From Vibrio ruber DSM 16370 (lineage in GTDB: Bacteria > Pseudomonadota > Gammaproteobacteria > Enterobacterales > Vibrionaceae): 64,000 nt of DNA. The translations under genes were made by a program, and so were the position numbers. Shown here piece after piece: positions 36,141-46,092 of the stretch; position 1 is the stretch's first letter; every line of letters starts with the position of its first letter. Below the pieces are notes generated by a model. It was not told the origin of the DNA, did no database searches, and worked only from the letters and a program-made list of their open reading frames with translations. The stretch lies in NCBI RefSeq assembly GCF_900163965.1, contig NZ_FULE01000039.1, positions 62,001 through 126,000 on the forward strand, given 5' to 3'.

Positions 36141-37427
36141 ATGAACGTACTTGTTATCGGTTCTGGTGGACGTGAACATGCACTCTCCTGGAAAGTCGCG
36201 CAAAATCCACAGGTCGAAACGGTCTTTGTCGCTCCCGGTAATGCCGGAACGGCACTGGAAACAAAAGTAAAAAATGTCAGTATCGATGTCGAAGATATTG
36301 ATGGCTTGGTTGCTTTCGCGCAACAAAATGCGATCGACTTAACCATTGTTGGTCCTGAAGCTCCGTTAGTCATTGGTGTTGTTGATGCCTTCCGTGCTGC
36401 CGACCTGCCGATTTTCGGTCCGACGAAAGGCGCGGCACAGCTTGAAGGCTCAAAAGCCTTCACCAAAGATTTTCTGGCACGCCATCAGATTCCGACCGCA
36501 GATTATGCTAACTTCACCGAAATCGAGCCAGCACTAGACTATGTCCGGGAAAAAGGTGCGCCAATTGTCGTCAAAGCAGATGGTCTTGCCGCAGGAAAAG
36601 GCGTGATCGTTGCCATGACGCTGCAAGAAGCTGAAGATGCGATCAAAGATATGCTGGCCGGTAATGCATTCGGTAATGCAGGCAGCCGGGTGGTGATCGA
36701 AGAATTCCTCGAAGGTGAAGAAGCCAGTTTCATTGTCATGGTTGACGGTAAGAATGTCTTGCCGATGGCGACCAGTCAGGATCATAAACGGGTGGGCGAT
36801 CAAGATACCGGGCCAAACACCGGTGGTATGGGGGCGTACTCTCCGGCTCCGGTCGTCACTCAAGAGATTCATAACCGCATCATGGAACAGGTTATCTATC
36901 CCACAGTAGAAGGCATGGCAGCAGAAGGCTATCCGTACACCGGATTTTTGTACGCCGGGCTGATGATCGACGGCCAAGGAAACCCTAAAGTGATTGAGTA
37001 CAACTGCCGCTTTGGAGATCCGGAAACCCAGCCGATCATGATGCGTCTTCAGTCAGATTTAGTTGAACTCTGCCAGAGTGCAATTGCCGGTAAACTTGAT
37101 CAGGCCGAATCCAAATGGGATTCTCGCGCATCAATTGGCATTGTTTTAGCTGCGGGTGGCTATCCCGGAGATTACAACAAAGGTGATATCATTTCAGGCT
37201 TGCCGCAAACCGACACAGAAGGTGAAAAAGTCTTCCATGCCGGCACAAGCGAAAAAGATGGTCAGGTAGTCACCAATGGCGGACGCGTCCTGTGTGCAAC
37301 CGCACTAGGGAATACAGTCTCTGAGGCGCAGCAACGCGCTTATGCATTAGCCAAGCAAATCCAATGGGATGGTGTTTTCTACCGCAGTGACATCGGCTAC
37401 CGGGCCATTGCCCGAGAGCAGCAGTAA
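36141..37427 (+). CDS. purD: Phosphoribosylamine-glycine ligase
   Basis: Protein of 428 residues (E. coli 429), the ATP-grasp enzyme joining phosphoribosylamine and glycine in purine synthesis. Motifs: MNVLVIGSGGREHALSWK at the N-terminus, GPTKGAAQLEGSKAFTK, the ATP-binding IVVKADGLAAGKGVIVA, and the metal-binding loop YNCRFGDPETQP. It is the second gene of the purHD operon, 109 bases after purH, and ended by a strong terminator. Confidence 0.97.
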   Translation: MNVLVIGSGGREHALSWKVAQNPQVETVFVAPGNAGTALETKVKNVSIDVEDIDGLVAFAQQNAIDLTIVGPEAPLVIGVVDAFRAADLPIFGPTKGAAQLEGSKAFTKDFLARHQIPTADYANFTEIEPALDYVREKGAPIVVKADGLAAGKGVIVAMTLQEAEDAIKDMLAGNAFGNAGSRVVIEEFLEGEEASFIVMVDGKNVLPMATSQDHKRVGDQDTGPNTGGMGAYSPAPVVTQEIHNRIMEQVIYPTVEGMAAEGYPYTGFLYAGLMIDGQGNPKVIEYNCRFGDPETQPIMMRLQSDLVELCQSAIAGKLDQAESKWDSRASIGIVLAAGGYPGDYNKGDIISGLPQTDTEGEKVFHAGTSEKDGQVVTNGGRVLCATALGNTVSEAQQRAYALAKQIQWDGVFYRSDIGYRAIAREQQ

Positions 37428-37508
37428 TTGCATCCATATCAAGAGAATCATTCAGCCGCTGTCAATATCAGATAGTGCTGACATTCGTTGATTCATCTTG
37501 CAATGATA

Positions 37509-37535
37509 ACCACCGCCCCAAAGCGGTGGTTTTTT
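37509..37535 (+). terminator. Rho-independent terminator of purHD
   Basis: ACCACCGC (37509-37516) and GCGGTGGT (37523-37530), with a 6-base loop, are followed by TTTTT. About 80 bases after the purD stop. Confidence 0.92.
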
Positions 37536-37544
37536 ATGTCTGAA

Positions 37545-37572
37545 TAAAAAAATCGGCCTGTCAAACAGGCCG
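37545..37572 (-). terminator. Rho-independent terminator of the minus-strand chemoreceptor gene
   Basis: CGGCCTGT (37554-37561) and ACAGGCCG (37565-37572) form a stem. On the minus strand it is followed by ATTTTTTT. It lies 29 bases beyond the receptor stop and back to back with the purD terminator. Confidence 0.88.
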
Positions 37573-37600
37573 GTTGGCAATGTCAATCATCTAGCGGTGA

Positions 37601-39268
37601 CTAAACAGTAAAGCGGTCTACCAGCGATTTCAGCTCTTGCGTCTGGTCGCGCAAATCACGACTTCCTTTACGGTTTTCATCGGTCACGCCAGCCACTTGT
37701 AAGCTTTGCTCGGAGATAATCACAACGCGTTCAGAAATATTCTGACCCACCTGACTCTGCTCTTCAGTTGCCGTCGCAATCAATGTATTCATATCCATGA
37801 TCATACTGACAGAATCGAGGATCTCTGCCAGTGCATCGCTTGCCTGGTGTGCTTTTGCCACAGTATCTTCGCTTTGAGAACGGCTATCTAACATCGACTG
37901 AACTGCTTCTTGAGTCGCCTTTTTCAACTGTTCAATGATGTGATGAATATCGCCGGTACTCTGTTGTGTCCGGCTGGCAAGTTTTCTCACTTCATCGGCT
38001 ACCACCGCAAATCCACGCCCTTGTTCTCCTGCCCGGGCCGCTTCAATTGCGGCATTGAGTGCCAGTAAGTTGGTCTGCTCAGCAATATCCTGAATCACAT
38101 CCAATGATGATGAGATATTGCTGACGTTACTTTCGAGCTTATCCATCACCATATTGGCTGATTCTAGTTTTCCGGCTAATACGGCGACAGAATCAACCGC
38201 CGAACCGACCGTTGCCATTGCTTCTTTTGCTTTACCATCAGCAGACTGTGCAGCCGCCGCAGCGCTCGAGGCATTCTGAGAAATATCATGAGCCGTCGCA
38301 GTCATTTCTGTCACGGCTGTCGCGACCTGTTCCGTTTCTTCCCGTTGCGTGTTCGATAACCGATCGACTTGATTAGAACGCTCAAGCATTCGTCCGGTTT
38401 CATGACTAATCTCATCACTGTTGGCTCGCAACTGGCGGATGATATTTTGGAGATTTTCGACGAAGCGGTTAAAGTTCTGACTCAACGAAGCATATTCAGG
38501 AATATGATAAGCTTCCATACGAGCCGTCAAATCGGCATCACCATTGGCAAAACGGGCAATCGACTGATCAAATCTTTGTAATGGCCCCAAAATGCCGCGA
38601 CTAAACAAGATCGTGAACACAGACACAAGACATAACATACCGATCCCGACAGACGCCATCCACATAAAACTCCGCTTCATTTCACGCTCAGACTTTGCCG
38701 CCATCTGCGCGGTGATTGCTTCAACGTCGTCAATATAAAAACCAATCCCGATGATCATGTCCCACTGAGGCTCATAGAGAGAATAACTCAGCTTTTCAGA
38801 GGCGACTTTTTCTCCGGGTTTCGGGAAAAAATAGCTCGAAAATCCACCACCGTTTTTGCCCTGTTCAATCAAATTCTGAATCAGAAAGTTACCTTTACTA
38901 TCTTGCATATCCCAGAAATTTTTACCAATCCCCTTCCCGGTGTCTCCCAGGAAAAAGCGGTTACCTTTGCTGTCGTATCCAAACACATAACCACTGTCAC
39001 CAAAACGAATCTGGGAAAGTTTCTTAACGACATCTTGTCGGTCAGCATTGCTTTCTTTCAATGACGTCAAAGAAGAATCAATAATATCAATGTACGCTTT
39101 CAGTTCAGCACGTTTCTGCTCGGAAAGGCGTTTATGAATTAACTGCTGCTGGGTGTGATTCAGGTTAGAAATTTGTTGATAGGAGATAAAAATCATCCCA
39201 AAACTAATTAATAACAAAGGGAGTAGAGATAGTGCATAAACGCGCGATTTAATAGTCAATTTTGACAT
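37601..39268 (-). CDS. Methyl-accepting chemotaxis protein, Cache type
   Basis: Protein of 555 residues. TM1 (about 10-30, [19 protein letters not shown]), a periplasmic single-Cache domain with [21 protein letters not shown] and the segment [18 protein letters not shown], then TM2 (about 200-222), HAMP, and the methylation/signalling region with the tip [25 protein letters not shown] in pieces. No pentapeptide tether at the C-terminus. It is of the same general type as the receptor at 31.2 kb, but the Cache sequences differ clearly, so ligands probably differ. Transcribed alone, convergent with purHD. Confidence 0.93.
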   Translation of the reverse strand: MSKLTIKSRVYALSLLPLLLISFGMIFISYQQISNLNHTQQQLIHKRLSEQKRAELKAYIDIIDSSLTSLKESNADRQDVVKKLSQIRFGDSGYVFGYDSKGNRFFLGDTGKGIGKNFWDMQDSKGNFLIQNLIEQGKNGGGFSSYFFPKPGEKVASEKLSYSLYEPQWDMIIGIGFYIDDVEAITAQMAAKSEREMKRSFMWMASVGIGMLCLVSVFTILFSRGILGPLQRFDQSIARFANGDADLTARMEAYHIPEYASLSQNFNRFVENLQNIIRQLRANSDEISHETGRMLERSNQVDRLSNTQREETEQVATAVTEMTATAHDISQNASSAAAAAQSADGKAKEAMATVGSAVDSVAVLAGKLESANMVMDKLESNVSNISSSLDVIQDIAEQTNLLALNAAIEAARAGEQGRGFAVVADEVRKLASRTQQSTGDIHHIIEQLKKATQEAVQSMLDSRSQSEDTVAKAHQASDALAEILDSVSMIMDMNTLIATATEEQSQVGQNISERVVIISEQSLQVAGVTDENRKGSRDLRDQTQELKSLVDRFTV

Positions 39269-39552
39269 AATGCTTTCCTCAGTATTCTCGCTGACAAAAG
39301 CCGACGACGTTGGATGTTATTTTTTATATGGATGATACTACACCACATGAATAGAGCATATGAATATTTATTAACCGCTTCCTCCCTTCTTTTATATAAA
39401 AAATGTGTAACAAAAACGCCGGACAATCTGCACATTTAAGACGGAGCACGTCAAGCTTTCGTCATCTCAAACAAACAACCATTAACCTTTCTGCTATTTT
39501 TCGCTAAGGTATAGCCCCATAAACGAATACTATCTGCGATGAATCACCACTG

Positions 39553-40032
39553 ATGAAAACCAACTTGATTACCCGTGAAGGCTATAATCGCCTGAAACAA
39601 GAACTCGATTTTCTCTGGCAACAGGAGCGCCCTGAGGTCACCAAGAAAGTGACTTGGGCAGCGAGTCTGGGTGATCGAAGTGAAAATGCGGATTATCAAT
39701 ATAATAAAAAGCGCCTGCGGGAGATTGACCGGCGTGTCCGTTACCTGCGTAAACGGCTGGAACAAGTCAAGATCATTGATTACTCACCACAGCAAGACGG
39801 CAAGGTCTTCTTCGGTGCGTGGGTCGAAATTGAAAATGATGAAGGTGAGATTAGATGTTTTCGCATTGTCGGCCCGGATGAGATTTACGGAGATGCTAAA
39901 AACTACATTTCTATCGATTCACCGATGGCCCGTGCGCTGCTCAAGAAAGAACCCGATGATGAATTCACCGTTGAAACGCCTCAGGGGCAAAAAGCGTGGT
40001 TCATCAACCGAATCGAATATAGACAAGATTAA
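39553..40032 (+). CDS. greB: Transcription elongation factor GreB
   Basis: Protein of 159 residues, the usual length, that rescues backtracked RNA polymerase by stimulating transcript cleavage. The coiled-coil N-terminus LITREGYNRLKQELDFLW carries the tip acidic residues in LGDRSENADYQYNKKRLREID. The C-terminal FKBP-like domain has RIVGPDEIYGDAKNYISIDSP in pieces. GreB rather than GreA because of the EIYGDAKNYISIDSP type and basic patch. tex follows after 24 bases, the same pair as in other gammaproteobacteria. About 280 bases upstream hold its promoter, with TAAGGTATAGC near 39505 as a plausible -10 area. Confidence 0.95.
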   Translation: MKTNLITREGYNRLKQELDFLWQQERPEVTKKVTWAASLGDRSENADYQYNKKRLREIDRRVRYLRKRLEQVKIIDYSPQQDGKVFFGAWVEIENDEGEIRCFRIVGPDEIYGDAKNYISIDSPMARALLKKEPDDEFTVETPQGQKAWFINRIEYRQD

Positions 40033-40056
40033 CGACATCGAGAGAGAAAATTACGG

Positions 40057-42369
40057 ATGAGCCAAGCTATCTGTCATACGATTGCTTCAGAGCTGAATGT
40101 GCGCCCTGAACAAGTTATTGCCGCTGTAAACCTGATTGACGACGGCAGCACCGTCCCTTTTATCGCCCGTTACCGGAAAGAGGTCACCGGCGGACTAGAT
40201 GATACTCAACTACGGACGCTGGACTCGCGGCTTTCCTATTTACGTGAAATGGATGACCGCCGTCAGACCATTTTGAAATCGATTCAAGAACAGGGAAAAC
40301 TAACGGCTGAGCTGGAACAAGAGATTCTTCAGGCTGACAGTAAAACCCGTTTGGAAGATCTCTATTTGCCTTACAAACCCAAACGGCGTACCAAAGGGCA
40401 GATTGCTATTGAAGCTGGGCTGGAGCCACTCGCCGATCAACTCTGGGAACAACCGCAAACCGAGCCGGAACAAGCAGCGCAAGCTTACCTGAATCCCGAT
40501 CAGGGCATCAACGACACCAAAGCGGCTTTAGATGGGGCTCGGGCAATTCTGATGGAGCGAATCGCAGAAGATGCCAATCTACTGGAAAAGCTGCGCCACT
40601 ATCTGCTCAAACATGCGGTACTCATTTCGACCGTCATCGACGGAAAAGCGCAAGAAGGCGAGAAATTTAAAGATTACTTCGAGCATCAGGAGCCAATCAG
40701 TAAAGTCCCTTCCCATCGCGCACTCGCGATGTTACGTGGCCGTAACGAAGGGATTTTGTCATTAGCACTCAACGCAGATCCGGAACAAGAGGAAGGCCGT
40801 CGCGGCTCTTACTGTGAAACACTGATTGCACAGCACTACGGACTGCATCTCAGTGATGCACCGGCCGATGCGTGGCGTCAGCAAGTCATCAGTTGGGCAT
40901 GGCGGATTAAAGTCTCCATGCATATGGAAACTGAACTGATGTCCGCGATGAAAGAGCGGGCAGAAATTGAAGCCATTGATGTCTTCGCTACCAATTTGAA
41001 AGATCTGCTGATGGCGGCTCCGGCCGGGCCAAGAGCAACGTTGGGTCTGGATCCCGGTTTGCGTACCGGCTGTAAAGTGGCCGTTGTCGATGCCACCGGC
41101 AAGGTACTGGCAACCACGGCTATTTATCCCCATCAGCCGCAAAAACAGTATGAAAAATCTATTGAAGTCATTGACGGACTGGTGCGCAAATTCAATGTTG
41201 ATTTGATTGCCATCGGCAACGGCACCGCTTCGCGTGAAACCGACCTGTTTGCCGCAGATCTGATTAAACGCGGCAACCTGAAAGTGCAAAAGATTGTCGT
41301 CAGTGAAGCCGGAGCCTCAGTCTATTCTGCATCCGAACTGGCGGCCAAAGAATTTCCGGAGATGGATGTATCACTGCGTGGCGCGGTTTCGATTGCCCGG
41401 CGGTTACAAGATCCATTGGCAGAATTAGTGAAAATCGACCCGAAATCAATCGGGGTGGGTCAGTACCAGCATGATGTCAACCAATCACTCCTTGCGAAAC
41501 GTCTGGACGCAGTGGTGGAAGACTGTGTTAACGCGGTTGGTGTTGATGTCAATACTGCCTCTCCGGCACTGCTGACCCGCGTTGCCGGGCTCTCTGCGAC
41601 ACTGGCGGACAACATCGTGGCTTTTCGCAATGAGCATGGTCGTTTTGAGAGCCGTACGACTTTGAAAAAAGTCCCCCGTCTCGGGCCGAAAGCGTTTGAG
41701 CAGTGTGCCGGTTTTTTGAGAATTATGGATGGTAAAAACCCGCTGGATGCTTCGGCTGTTCACCCGGAGGCTTATCCGGTGGTTTCTGCTATCGCCAAAA
41801 ACAATCAACAAGATATGAAAGCGTTGATCGGTAATACCGAATTTCTCAAAGGCCTCAATGCGAGAGATTACACTGACGATCACTTTGGGCTGCCGACGGT
41901 CACCGATATTATCAAAGAACTCGACAAGCCGGGCCGCGATCCGCGGCCTGAATTTAAAACTGCCACATTTGCCGCCGATATCCACGCAATCTCCGATCTG
42001 GAACCCGGTATGGTACTTGAAGGCGTGGTCTCCAATGTTGCTAACTTCGGGGCATTTGTCGATATCGGTGTTCATCAGGACGGATTAGTTCACATCTCCG
42101 CCCTGACGGATCGGTTTGTCTCTGATCCGCGCGAAGTGGTCAAAGCCGGTGATATCGTCAAAGTCAAAGTGATGGAAGTTGATGTGGCGAGAAAAAGAAT
42201 CGGCCTCTCGATGCGCCTGTCTGATGAGGTAGGTCAGGGGCAAAGCCGTTCCGCACCACGCAACCAGGCTGCACGTCCGGCGCACAAAAAACCTCGCGGT
42301 GATGCGGCGGCGCCCAATAACGCCATGGGAGGCGCTTTTGCTGCGGCTTTTGCCAAAGCGAAAAAGTAA
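40057..42369 (+). CDS. tex: Tex family RNA-binding protein / transcription accessory protein
   Basis: Protein of 770 residues, the usual size. The N-terminal Tex helical part begins at residue 1 ([17 protein letters not shown]). A YqgF/RNase-H-like domain follows, with [18 protein letters not shown] near 330. The helix-hairpin-helix region (about 490-560) includes [15 protein letters not shown], and a C-terminal S1 domain (about 645-715) has [31 protein letters not shown] in pieces. The Ala/Lys/Arg-rich tail is low-complexity. Tex binds RNA and affects transcription of toxin and stress genes. It forms an operon with greB. Confidence 0.95.
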   Translation: MSQAICHTIASELNVRPEQVIAAVNLIDDGSTVPFIARYRKEVTGGLDDTQLRTLDSRLSYLREMDDRRQTILKSIQEQGKLTAELEQEILQADSKTRLEDLYLPYKPKRRTKGQIAIEAGLEPLADQLWEQPQTEPEQAAQAYLNPDQGINDTKAALDGARAILMERIAEDANLLEKLRHYLLKHAVLISTVIDGKAQEGEKFKDYFEHQEPISKVPSHRALAMLRGRNEGILSLALNADPEQEEGRRGSYCETLIAQHYGLHLSDAPADAWRQQVISWAWRIKVSMHMETELMSAMKERAEIEAIDVFATNLKDLLMAAPAGPRATLGLDPGLRTGCKVAVVDATGKVLATTAIYPHQPQKQYEKSIEVIDGLVRKFNVDLIAIGNGTASRETDLFAADLIKRGNLKVQKIVVSEAGASVYSASELAAKEFPEMDVSLRGAVSIARRLQDPLAELVKIDPKSIGVGQYQHDVNQSLLAKRLDAVVEDCVNAVGVDVNTASPALLTRVAGLSATLADNIVAFRNEHGRFESRTTLKKVPRLGPKAFEQCAGFLRIMDGKNPLDASAVHPEAYPVVSAIAKNNQQDMKALIGNTEFLKGLNARDYTDDHFGLPTVTDIIKELDKPGRDPRPEFKTATFAADIHAISDLEPGMVLEGVVSNVANFGAFVDIGVHQDGLVHISALTDRFVSDPREVVKAGDIVKVKVMEVDVARKRIGLSMRLSDEVGQGQSRSAPRNQAARPAHKKPRGDAAAPNNAMGGAFAAAFAKAKK

Positions 42370-42417
42370 TCCATTCCCCGCAGGAAATGATGTTTCTCAG
42401 GCATTTATCCCGGCCAT

Positions 42418-42451
42418 AAAAAAACCCTCACTTCATCATCTGAAGTGAGGG
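42418..42451 (-). terminator. Rho-independent terminator between convergent tex and the 158-aa gene
   Basis: CCCTCACTTCA (42425-42435) and TGAAGTGAGGG (42441-42451) form an 11-bp stem. On the minus strand it is followed by TTTTTTT (42418-42424), so it ends the gene at 42493. It may also end tex on the plus strand. Confidence 0.88.
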
Positions 42452-42492
42452 AGTTAAGCACCGCAATATGACTTCCTCGATGACGCTGAGAT

Positions 42493-42969
42493 TTACAATA
42501 TTGCAATTACCTCCGAAGGTGTGTTTGGTGCGATGGCATGGCCATAATGATATTTGATGACCGTTCGCCTTCGCGCCATTTTTCCCTCGGTTATCGCGGC
42601 ATCAATGATGTGTTTCGGTAACCGGAACCGAATTGTATAACCTTTGCCCTGATCTTGGCTGTAGGTCGATAACGCTAACAATTTGAAAAGCCGTTCAAGT
42701 TCACTTTGTGCTTCTTCCTCATGGGAAGAGACAATGTCCTGTTCCTGCTCGGAATCAATCTCATAATGAGGGTGATCCGCTGCATCCCAAGACGATCGCT
42801 TGCGCTGCTTATCATCGGATTTCAACCGCCGCTCTGCGTTGGTTTTTTCCAGTTGTACGGTTGGTACGACAGGCGCCCTGACACGATTATCATGCTCTGC
42901 CTGTTCCGTCGGCACATTCACCGATGGGGCGATAAGTGGCACACTGATATTATTTGGTGACACAATCAT
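42493..42969 (-). CDS. Conserved hypothetical protein, Vibrio-type
   Basis: Protein of 158 residues that I cannot assign to a function. The N-terminus is polar and looks disordered (MIVSPNNISVPLIAPSVNV then charged residues with KSDDKQRKRSSWD). The middle is acidic (SEQEQDIVSSHEEEAQ), and the C-terminal 55 residues look folded, with YTIRFRLPKHIIDAAITEG then a basic MARRRTVIKYHYGHA. The start ATG 42969 has an excellent AGGAGG eight bases upstream, unlike the longer frame to 43002. Similar proteins are remembered next to tex and bioH in other vibrios, sometimes mislabelled as Lon-related. No protease motif is present. Confidence 0.75.
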   Translation of the reverse strand: MIVSPNNISVPLIAPSVNVPTEQAEHDNRVRAPVVPTVQLEKTNAERRLKSDDKQRKRSSWDAADHPHYEIDSEQEQDIVSSHEEEAQSELERLFKLLALSTYSQDQGKGYTIRFRLPKHIIDAAITEGKMARRRTVIKYHYGHAIAPNTPSEVIAIL

Positions 42970-43120
42970 TGCCGAAACCTCCTTCAGCATCGCCCAGCCC
43001 ATTCAATGTTCAGACACCAAATGAGTTAGAACTTATATCGACTCAACCGTTTAAATATTTAACAATATATGCTGATATTTTAAACAATATGACAAAAAAC
43101 TGACAATCGCCAAACTTCAA

Positions 43121-43885
43121 CTACTGTGCGAACCTCCGAATTTGCTGACAAAACTGTTCAGTTTCGGTCATAAATGGCGCATGAGACGATTGCGTAAAAA
43201 TGTGACAGTGACTATCTGGTGCTATCTCGTCCAGTTGCGCTGCAATCTGCACCGGCACCAGACCATCGAGCCGGCCGTAAAGACGCAAAACAGGGACAGC
43301 AATCTGTGCAATATGGTCACGTAAATCAACATTGGCGAGCATATGTAACCCTGCCATCAACGCTTGCGGCTGTGGTGCCGGGCGAGAAAACACCATCTGC
43401 TTGAGTTGCTTGACATCTTGTCGCGCGGTCGGGCTGCCCATTGCTTGCAGCGCCATAAAACGCTCAATAGTCAGTTGAAAATCATCAACCAGTTGCTCCG
43501 TAAAAGCAGATAAAACCTGAGGCTGAATCCCTTTCCACCCTTTTTCAGCAGCAAATTTAGGCGAACTGGCCACCGTGATCAGCCGATTCACATAATCAGC
43601 GTGATGCAACGCCATATGTGTCGCCACCAATCCCCCGAGCGACCATCCGACCCAAACCGCATCTTTCGGTGCCTGCCGGATCAGTAATTGAGCAATCTCT
43701 TCCAACGTGTCCGCATGAATGTCGGCACTATGTCCATATCCCGGCAAATCAACAACATGGACTCGAAAGTTCTGTTTGAGACTCTCAACAGTATTATGCC
43801 AAACGCCCCCATTCATCCCCCAGCCGTGGACCAGCACCAGATCTTTGCCACAACCTTCAACTTGCCAATACAAAGATGCAACCAT
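43121..43885 (-). CDS. bioH: Pimeloyl-[acyl-carrier protein] methyl ester esterase BioH
   Basis: Alpha/beta hydrolase of 254 residues (E. coli 256) that removes the methyl group from pimeloyl-ACP methyl ester to close the biotin precursor pathway. Oxyanion region LVLVHGWGMNGGVW, nucleophile Ser in VGWSLGGLVA, catalytic Asp in LYGRLDGLVP and His in QSSHAPFM. ATG 43885 with GGAGAG upstream gives MVASLYWQVEG, matching the family. The frame extends upstream to 43975 without a better site. It is divergent from comF, the same order as in enteric bacteria. Confidence 0.95.
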   Translation of the reverse strand: MVASLYWQVEGCGKDLVLVHGWGMNGGVWHNTVESLKQNFRVHVVDLPGYGHSADIHADTLEEIAQLLIRQAPKDAVWVGWSLGGLVATHMALHHADYVNRLITVASSPKFAAEKGWKGIQPQVLSAFTEQLVDDFQLTIERFMALQAMGSPTARQDVKQLKQMVFSRPAPQPQALMAGLHMLANVDLRDHIAQIAVPVLRLYGRLDGLVPVQIAAQLDEIAPDSHCHIFTQSSHAPFMTETEQFCQQIRRFAQ

Positions 43886-43975
43886 GTTCACACTCTCTCC
43901 TACAAAACTCATACTTTTGGCGCCTTGCTCAACCATACAATATAACGTCTTTCCCAAGAACAGGAACAACAGCAC

Positions 43976-44677
43976 ATGTTATTACACGCTCTTCAACACG
44001 CTTTTCGTCGCCATATTCCCCGATTATGCGCACTCTGTGAGCTGCCGTTAACCGCATGGGAACATCACTGGTGTACCAGCTGCCTGACCTGTTTTCAATC
44101 AACATCCCGTTGTACTCGCTGTGGTCTGGCGATGCCATTTCCCACCAGCCGGTGCGGGGCTTGTCTTCAGTCTCCGCCGCTTTGGAATGCTCTCTATTGT
44201 CTCGGAGATTATGCCTATCCGTTAGCACCGATGATCCATCAAATTAAATACGGGCGGCAGTTCTGGCTCATCCCGCCCCTTGCAACACTTTTGGCACAAG
44301 TCATTCCCTCCCCTGCACCAGTCTTGCTCTCAGTTCCCCTTCACTGGCGACGTTATCTTTACCGCGGGTTTAACCAGAGTGATTTACTGGCTCATCATCT
44401 CAGCCGGGCATTAGCAGTCTCCAGTCAGACCAGGCTTTTACAGCGAATTCGTCCGACACCGCCGCAAGAAGGGCTACATAAACATGAAAGAGAACAGAAC
44501 CTGAGAAGAGCGTTTACGTTACGTAGCCGCCCCTCAGCCACACATGTAGCAATCGTTGACGATGTTGTGACAACCGGCAGTACCGTCAGTCAATTATGCC
44601 AATTATTGCTTGAAGTTGGCGTCGAATACATCGATATTTATTGCTTATGCAGAACTCCTGAATATCACAATCAATAA
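43976..44677 (+). CDS. comF: ComF family protein (GntX-like phosphoribosyltransferase)
   Basis: Protein of 233 residues. The N-terminal zinc-ribbon-like region has Cys pairs (LCALC, CTSC, CTRC, CGAC). The C-terminal phosphoribosyltransferase domain has the PRPP loop VAIVDDVVTTGSTV and the end CLCRTPE. Homologues are needed for DNA uptake or for using external DNA as a nutrient (ComF of Bacillus, GntX of E. coli), and vibrios are naturally competent. It is divergent from bioH, and nfuA follows after about 83 bases, as in enteric bacteria. ATG 43976 has AGGAAC upstream. Confidence 0.9.
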   Translation: MLLHALQHAFRRHIPRLCALCELPLTAWEHHWCTSCLTCFQSTSRCTRCGLAMPFPTSRCGACLQSPPLWNALYCLGDYAYPLAPMIHQIKYGRQFWLIPPLATLLAQVIPSPAPVLLSVPLHWRRYLYRGFNQSDLLAHHLSRALAVSSQTRLLQRIRPTPPQEGLHKHEREQNLRRAFTLRSRPSATHVAIVDDVVTTGSTVSQLCQLLLEVGVEYIDIYCLCRTPEYHNQ

Positions 44678-44760
44678 TTACCGTAAAAAGGATTGGATCT
44701 CTGATTTCTCAGGAGTAAAATGGTGAATTAATAGCCTACAAAATTACTCAGGTATTCGTC

Positions 44761-45348
44761 GTGTCAAATTCTATTACTATTACTGAATCCGCTCAGGAAC
44801 ATTTCGCAAAACTTCTCGCACAACAACCGGAAGGGACCAATATTCGGGTCTTCGTTGTCAATCCCGGTACGCAAAACGCTGAGTGTGGTGTTTCTTACTG
44901 TCCGCCTGAAGCGGTAGAAACTGCTGATACAGAAATCCCGTTTTCGGCATTCTCTGCTTATGTTGATGAATTGAGTCTCCCCTTTCTCGAAGATGCGGTG
45001 ATCGACTATGTGACCGATAAAATGGGGGCTCAGCTGACACTCAAGGCACCGAATGCAAAAATGCGCAAAGTTGCGGATGACGCACCGCTGCTTGAACGGG
45101 TCGAGTATGTCATCCAGACACAAGTCAATCCTCAACTGGCCAGCCATGGTGGTCATATTCAACTGCTGGAAATTACCGATGACGGTGTTGCGATTATCCA
45201 ATTCGGTGGTGGCTGCAATGGGTGTTCGATGGTCGATGTCACCCTCAAAGATGGTATCGAAAAAGAGCTGCTGGAGCAGTTTGTCGGTGAGCTGAGTGCG
45301 GTCAGAGATCTGACAGAGCATGACCGTGGAGAGCATTCATACTACTAA
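44761..45348 (+). CDS. nfuA: Fe-S biogenesis protein NfuA
   Basis: Protein of 195 residues. The degenerate A-type domain (1 to about 100) has [15 protein letters not shown], and the Nfu domain (about 110-190) has the cluster-binding C-x2-C in [12 protein letters not shown]. It carries 4Fe-4S clusters to target enzymes under stress. Start is GTG 44761 with CAGGT nine bases upstream. The E. coli protein is 191 residues and starts at the same place. A hairpin follows. Confidence 0.96.
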   Translation: MSNSITITESAQEHFAKLLAQQPEGTNIRVFVVNPGTQNAECGVSYCPPEAVETADTEIPFSAFSAYVDELSLPFLEDAVIDYVTDKMGAQLTLKAPNAKMRKVADDAPLLERVEYVIQTQVNPQLASHGGHIQLLEITDDGVAIIQFGGGCNGCSMVDVTLKDGIEKELLEQFVGELSAVRDLTEHDRGEHSYY

Positions 45349-45375
45349 ATGAGCCACACCCAAACGTGTCAAAAG

Positions 45376-45404
45376 AAGTCGATGTCAATGCATCGACTTT
45401 CTAT
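45376..45404 (+). terminator. Probable terminator of nfuA
   Basis: AAGTCGATG (45376-45384) and CATCGACTT (45391-45399), with a 6-base loop, are followed by TCTATT. Moderate U-tract, 27 bases after the stop. Confidence 0.7.
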
Positions 45405-45513
45405 TATGTGACTCTTGTTGGTAAAACAACTGTCAATATCGACAGACAAGTGTTTTCATCCCCATCAGTTTTTTCATATAGTTAAACTATAGATATCACG
45501 GAGGAGTATCAGC

Positions 45514-46092
45514 ATGACGTCCAAACAGAACCCAGAGATCCTGAATATCACGACGGTTGCTCAATCGCGTCTTTTTACAGTCGAATCTCTGGATTTGCGT
45601 TTTTCCAACGGTGAACAACGCACGTATGAACGGATGCGCCCCAGTGGACGCCATGCAGTTATGATGGTGCCAGTCACTGCTCAAGGCGATATTCTGCTGG
45701 TTCGTGAATTCGCTGCGGGTACACAACGCTACGAATTGGGCTTTCCCAAGGGATTGATTGACCCCGGTGAAAATGCTGAAGAAGCCGCTGTGCGAGAACT
45801 CAAAGAAGAAGTGGGATTCGGTGCCAACCAACTGATACACCTGAAAGATCTGGTCTTGGCACCCTCTTATTTTTCCGGACAAATGTCTCTGTTTATCGCT
45901 CAGGACTTATATCCTGAACAACTTGTCGGCGATGAACCAGAACCGCTTGAAGTCATTCGGTGGCCATTATCTCAGGCTGAAGAATTGTTAACGCACCTTG
46001 ATTTTTGTGAAGCCCGTAGCGTGGCAGCGCTGCTTCTCACCTTAAATTATGTGAAGCAACATCCGCTGCTCCCGGAGGTGACCCCATTATGA
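45514..46092 (+). CDS. nudE: ADP compounds hydrolase NudE
   Basis: Nudix hydrolase of 192 residues (E. coli 186) that cleaves ADP-ribose, NADH and Ap3A-type dinucleotides. The Nudix box is complete, G-x5-E-x7-REUxEExGU, in GLIDPGENAEEAAVRELKEEVGF (positions about 87-109). Strong ribosome site GGAGGAG before ATG 45514. Its stop TGA overlaps the cysQ ATG as ATGA, so the two are coupled, as in other gammaproteobacteria. Confidence 0.94.
   Translation: MTSKQNPEILNITTVAQSRLFTVESLDLRFSNGEQRTYERMRPSGRHAVMMVPVTAQGDILLVREFAAGTQRYELGFPKGLIDPGENAEEAAVRELKEEVGFGANQLIHLKDLVLAPSYFSGQMSLFIAQDLYPEQLVGDEPEPLEVIRWPLSQAEELLTHLDFCEARSVAALLLTLNYVKQHPLLPEVTPL

Noticed and set aside
40762..42075. Long open frames of 175 and 196 codons antisense to tex
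   Set aside because: They lie wholly inside a well-supported gene, have no ribosome site, and encode no recognisable protein. Codon bias of the sense strand explains them.
44764..45336. 190-codon frame antisense to nfuA
   Set aside because: It mirrors nearly the whole nfuA gene, and its translation is compositionally odd with no known domain.
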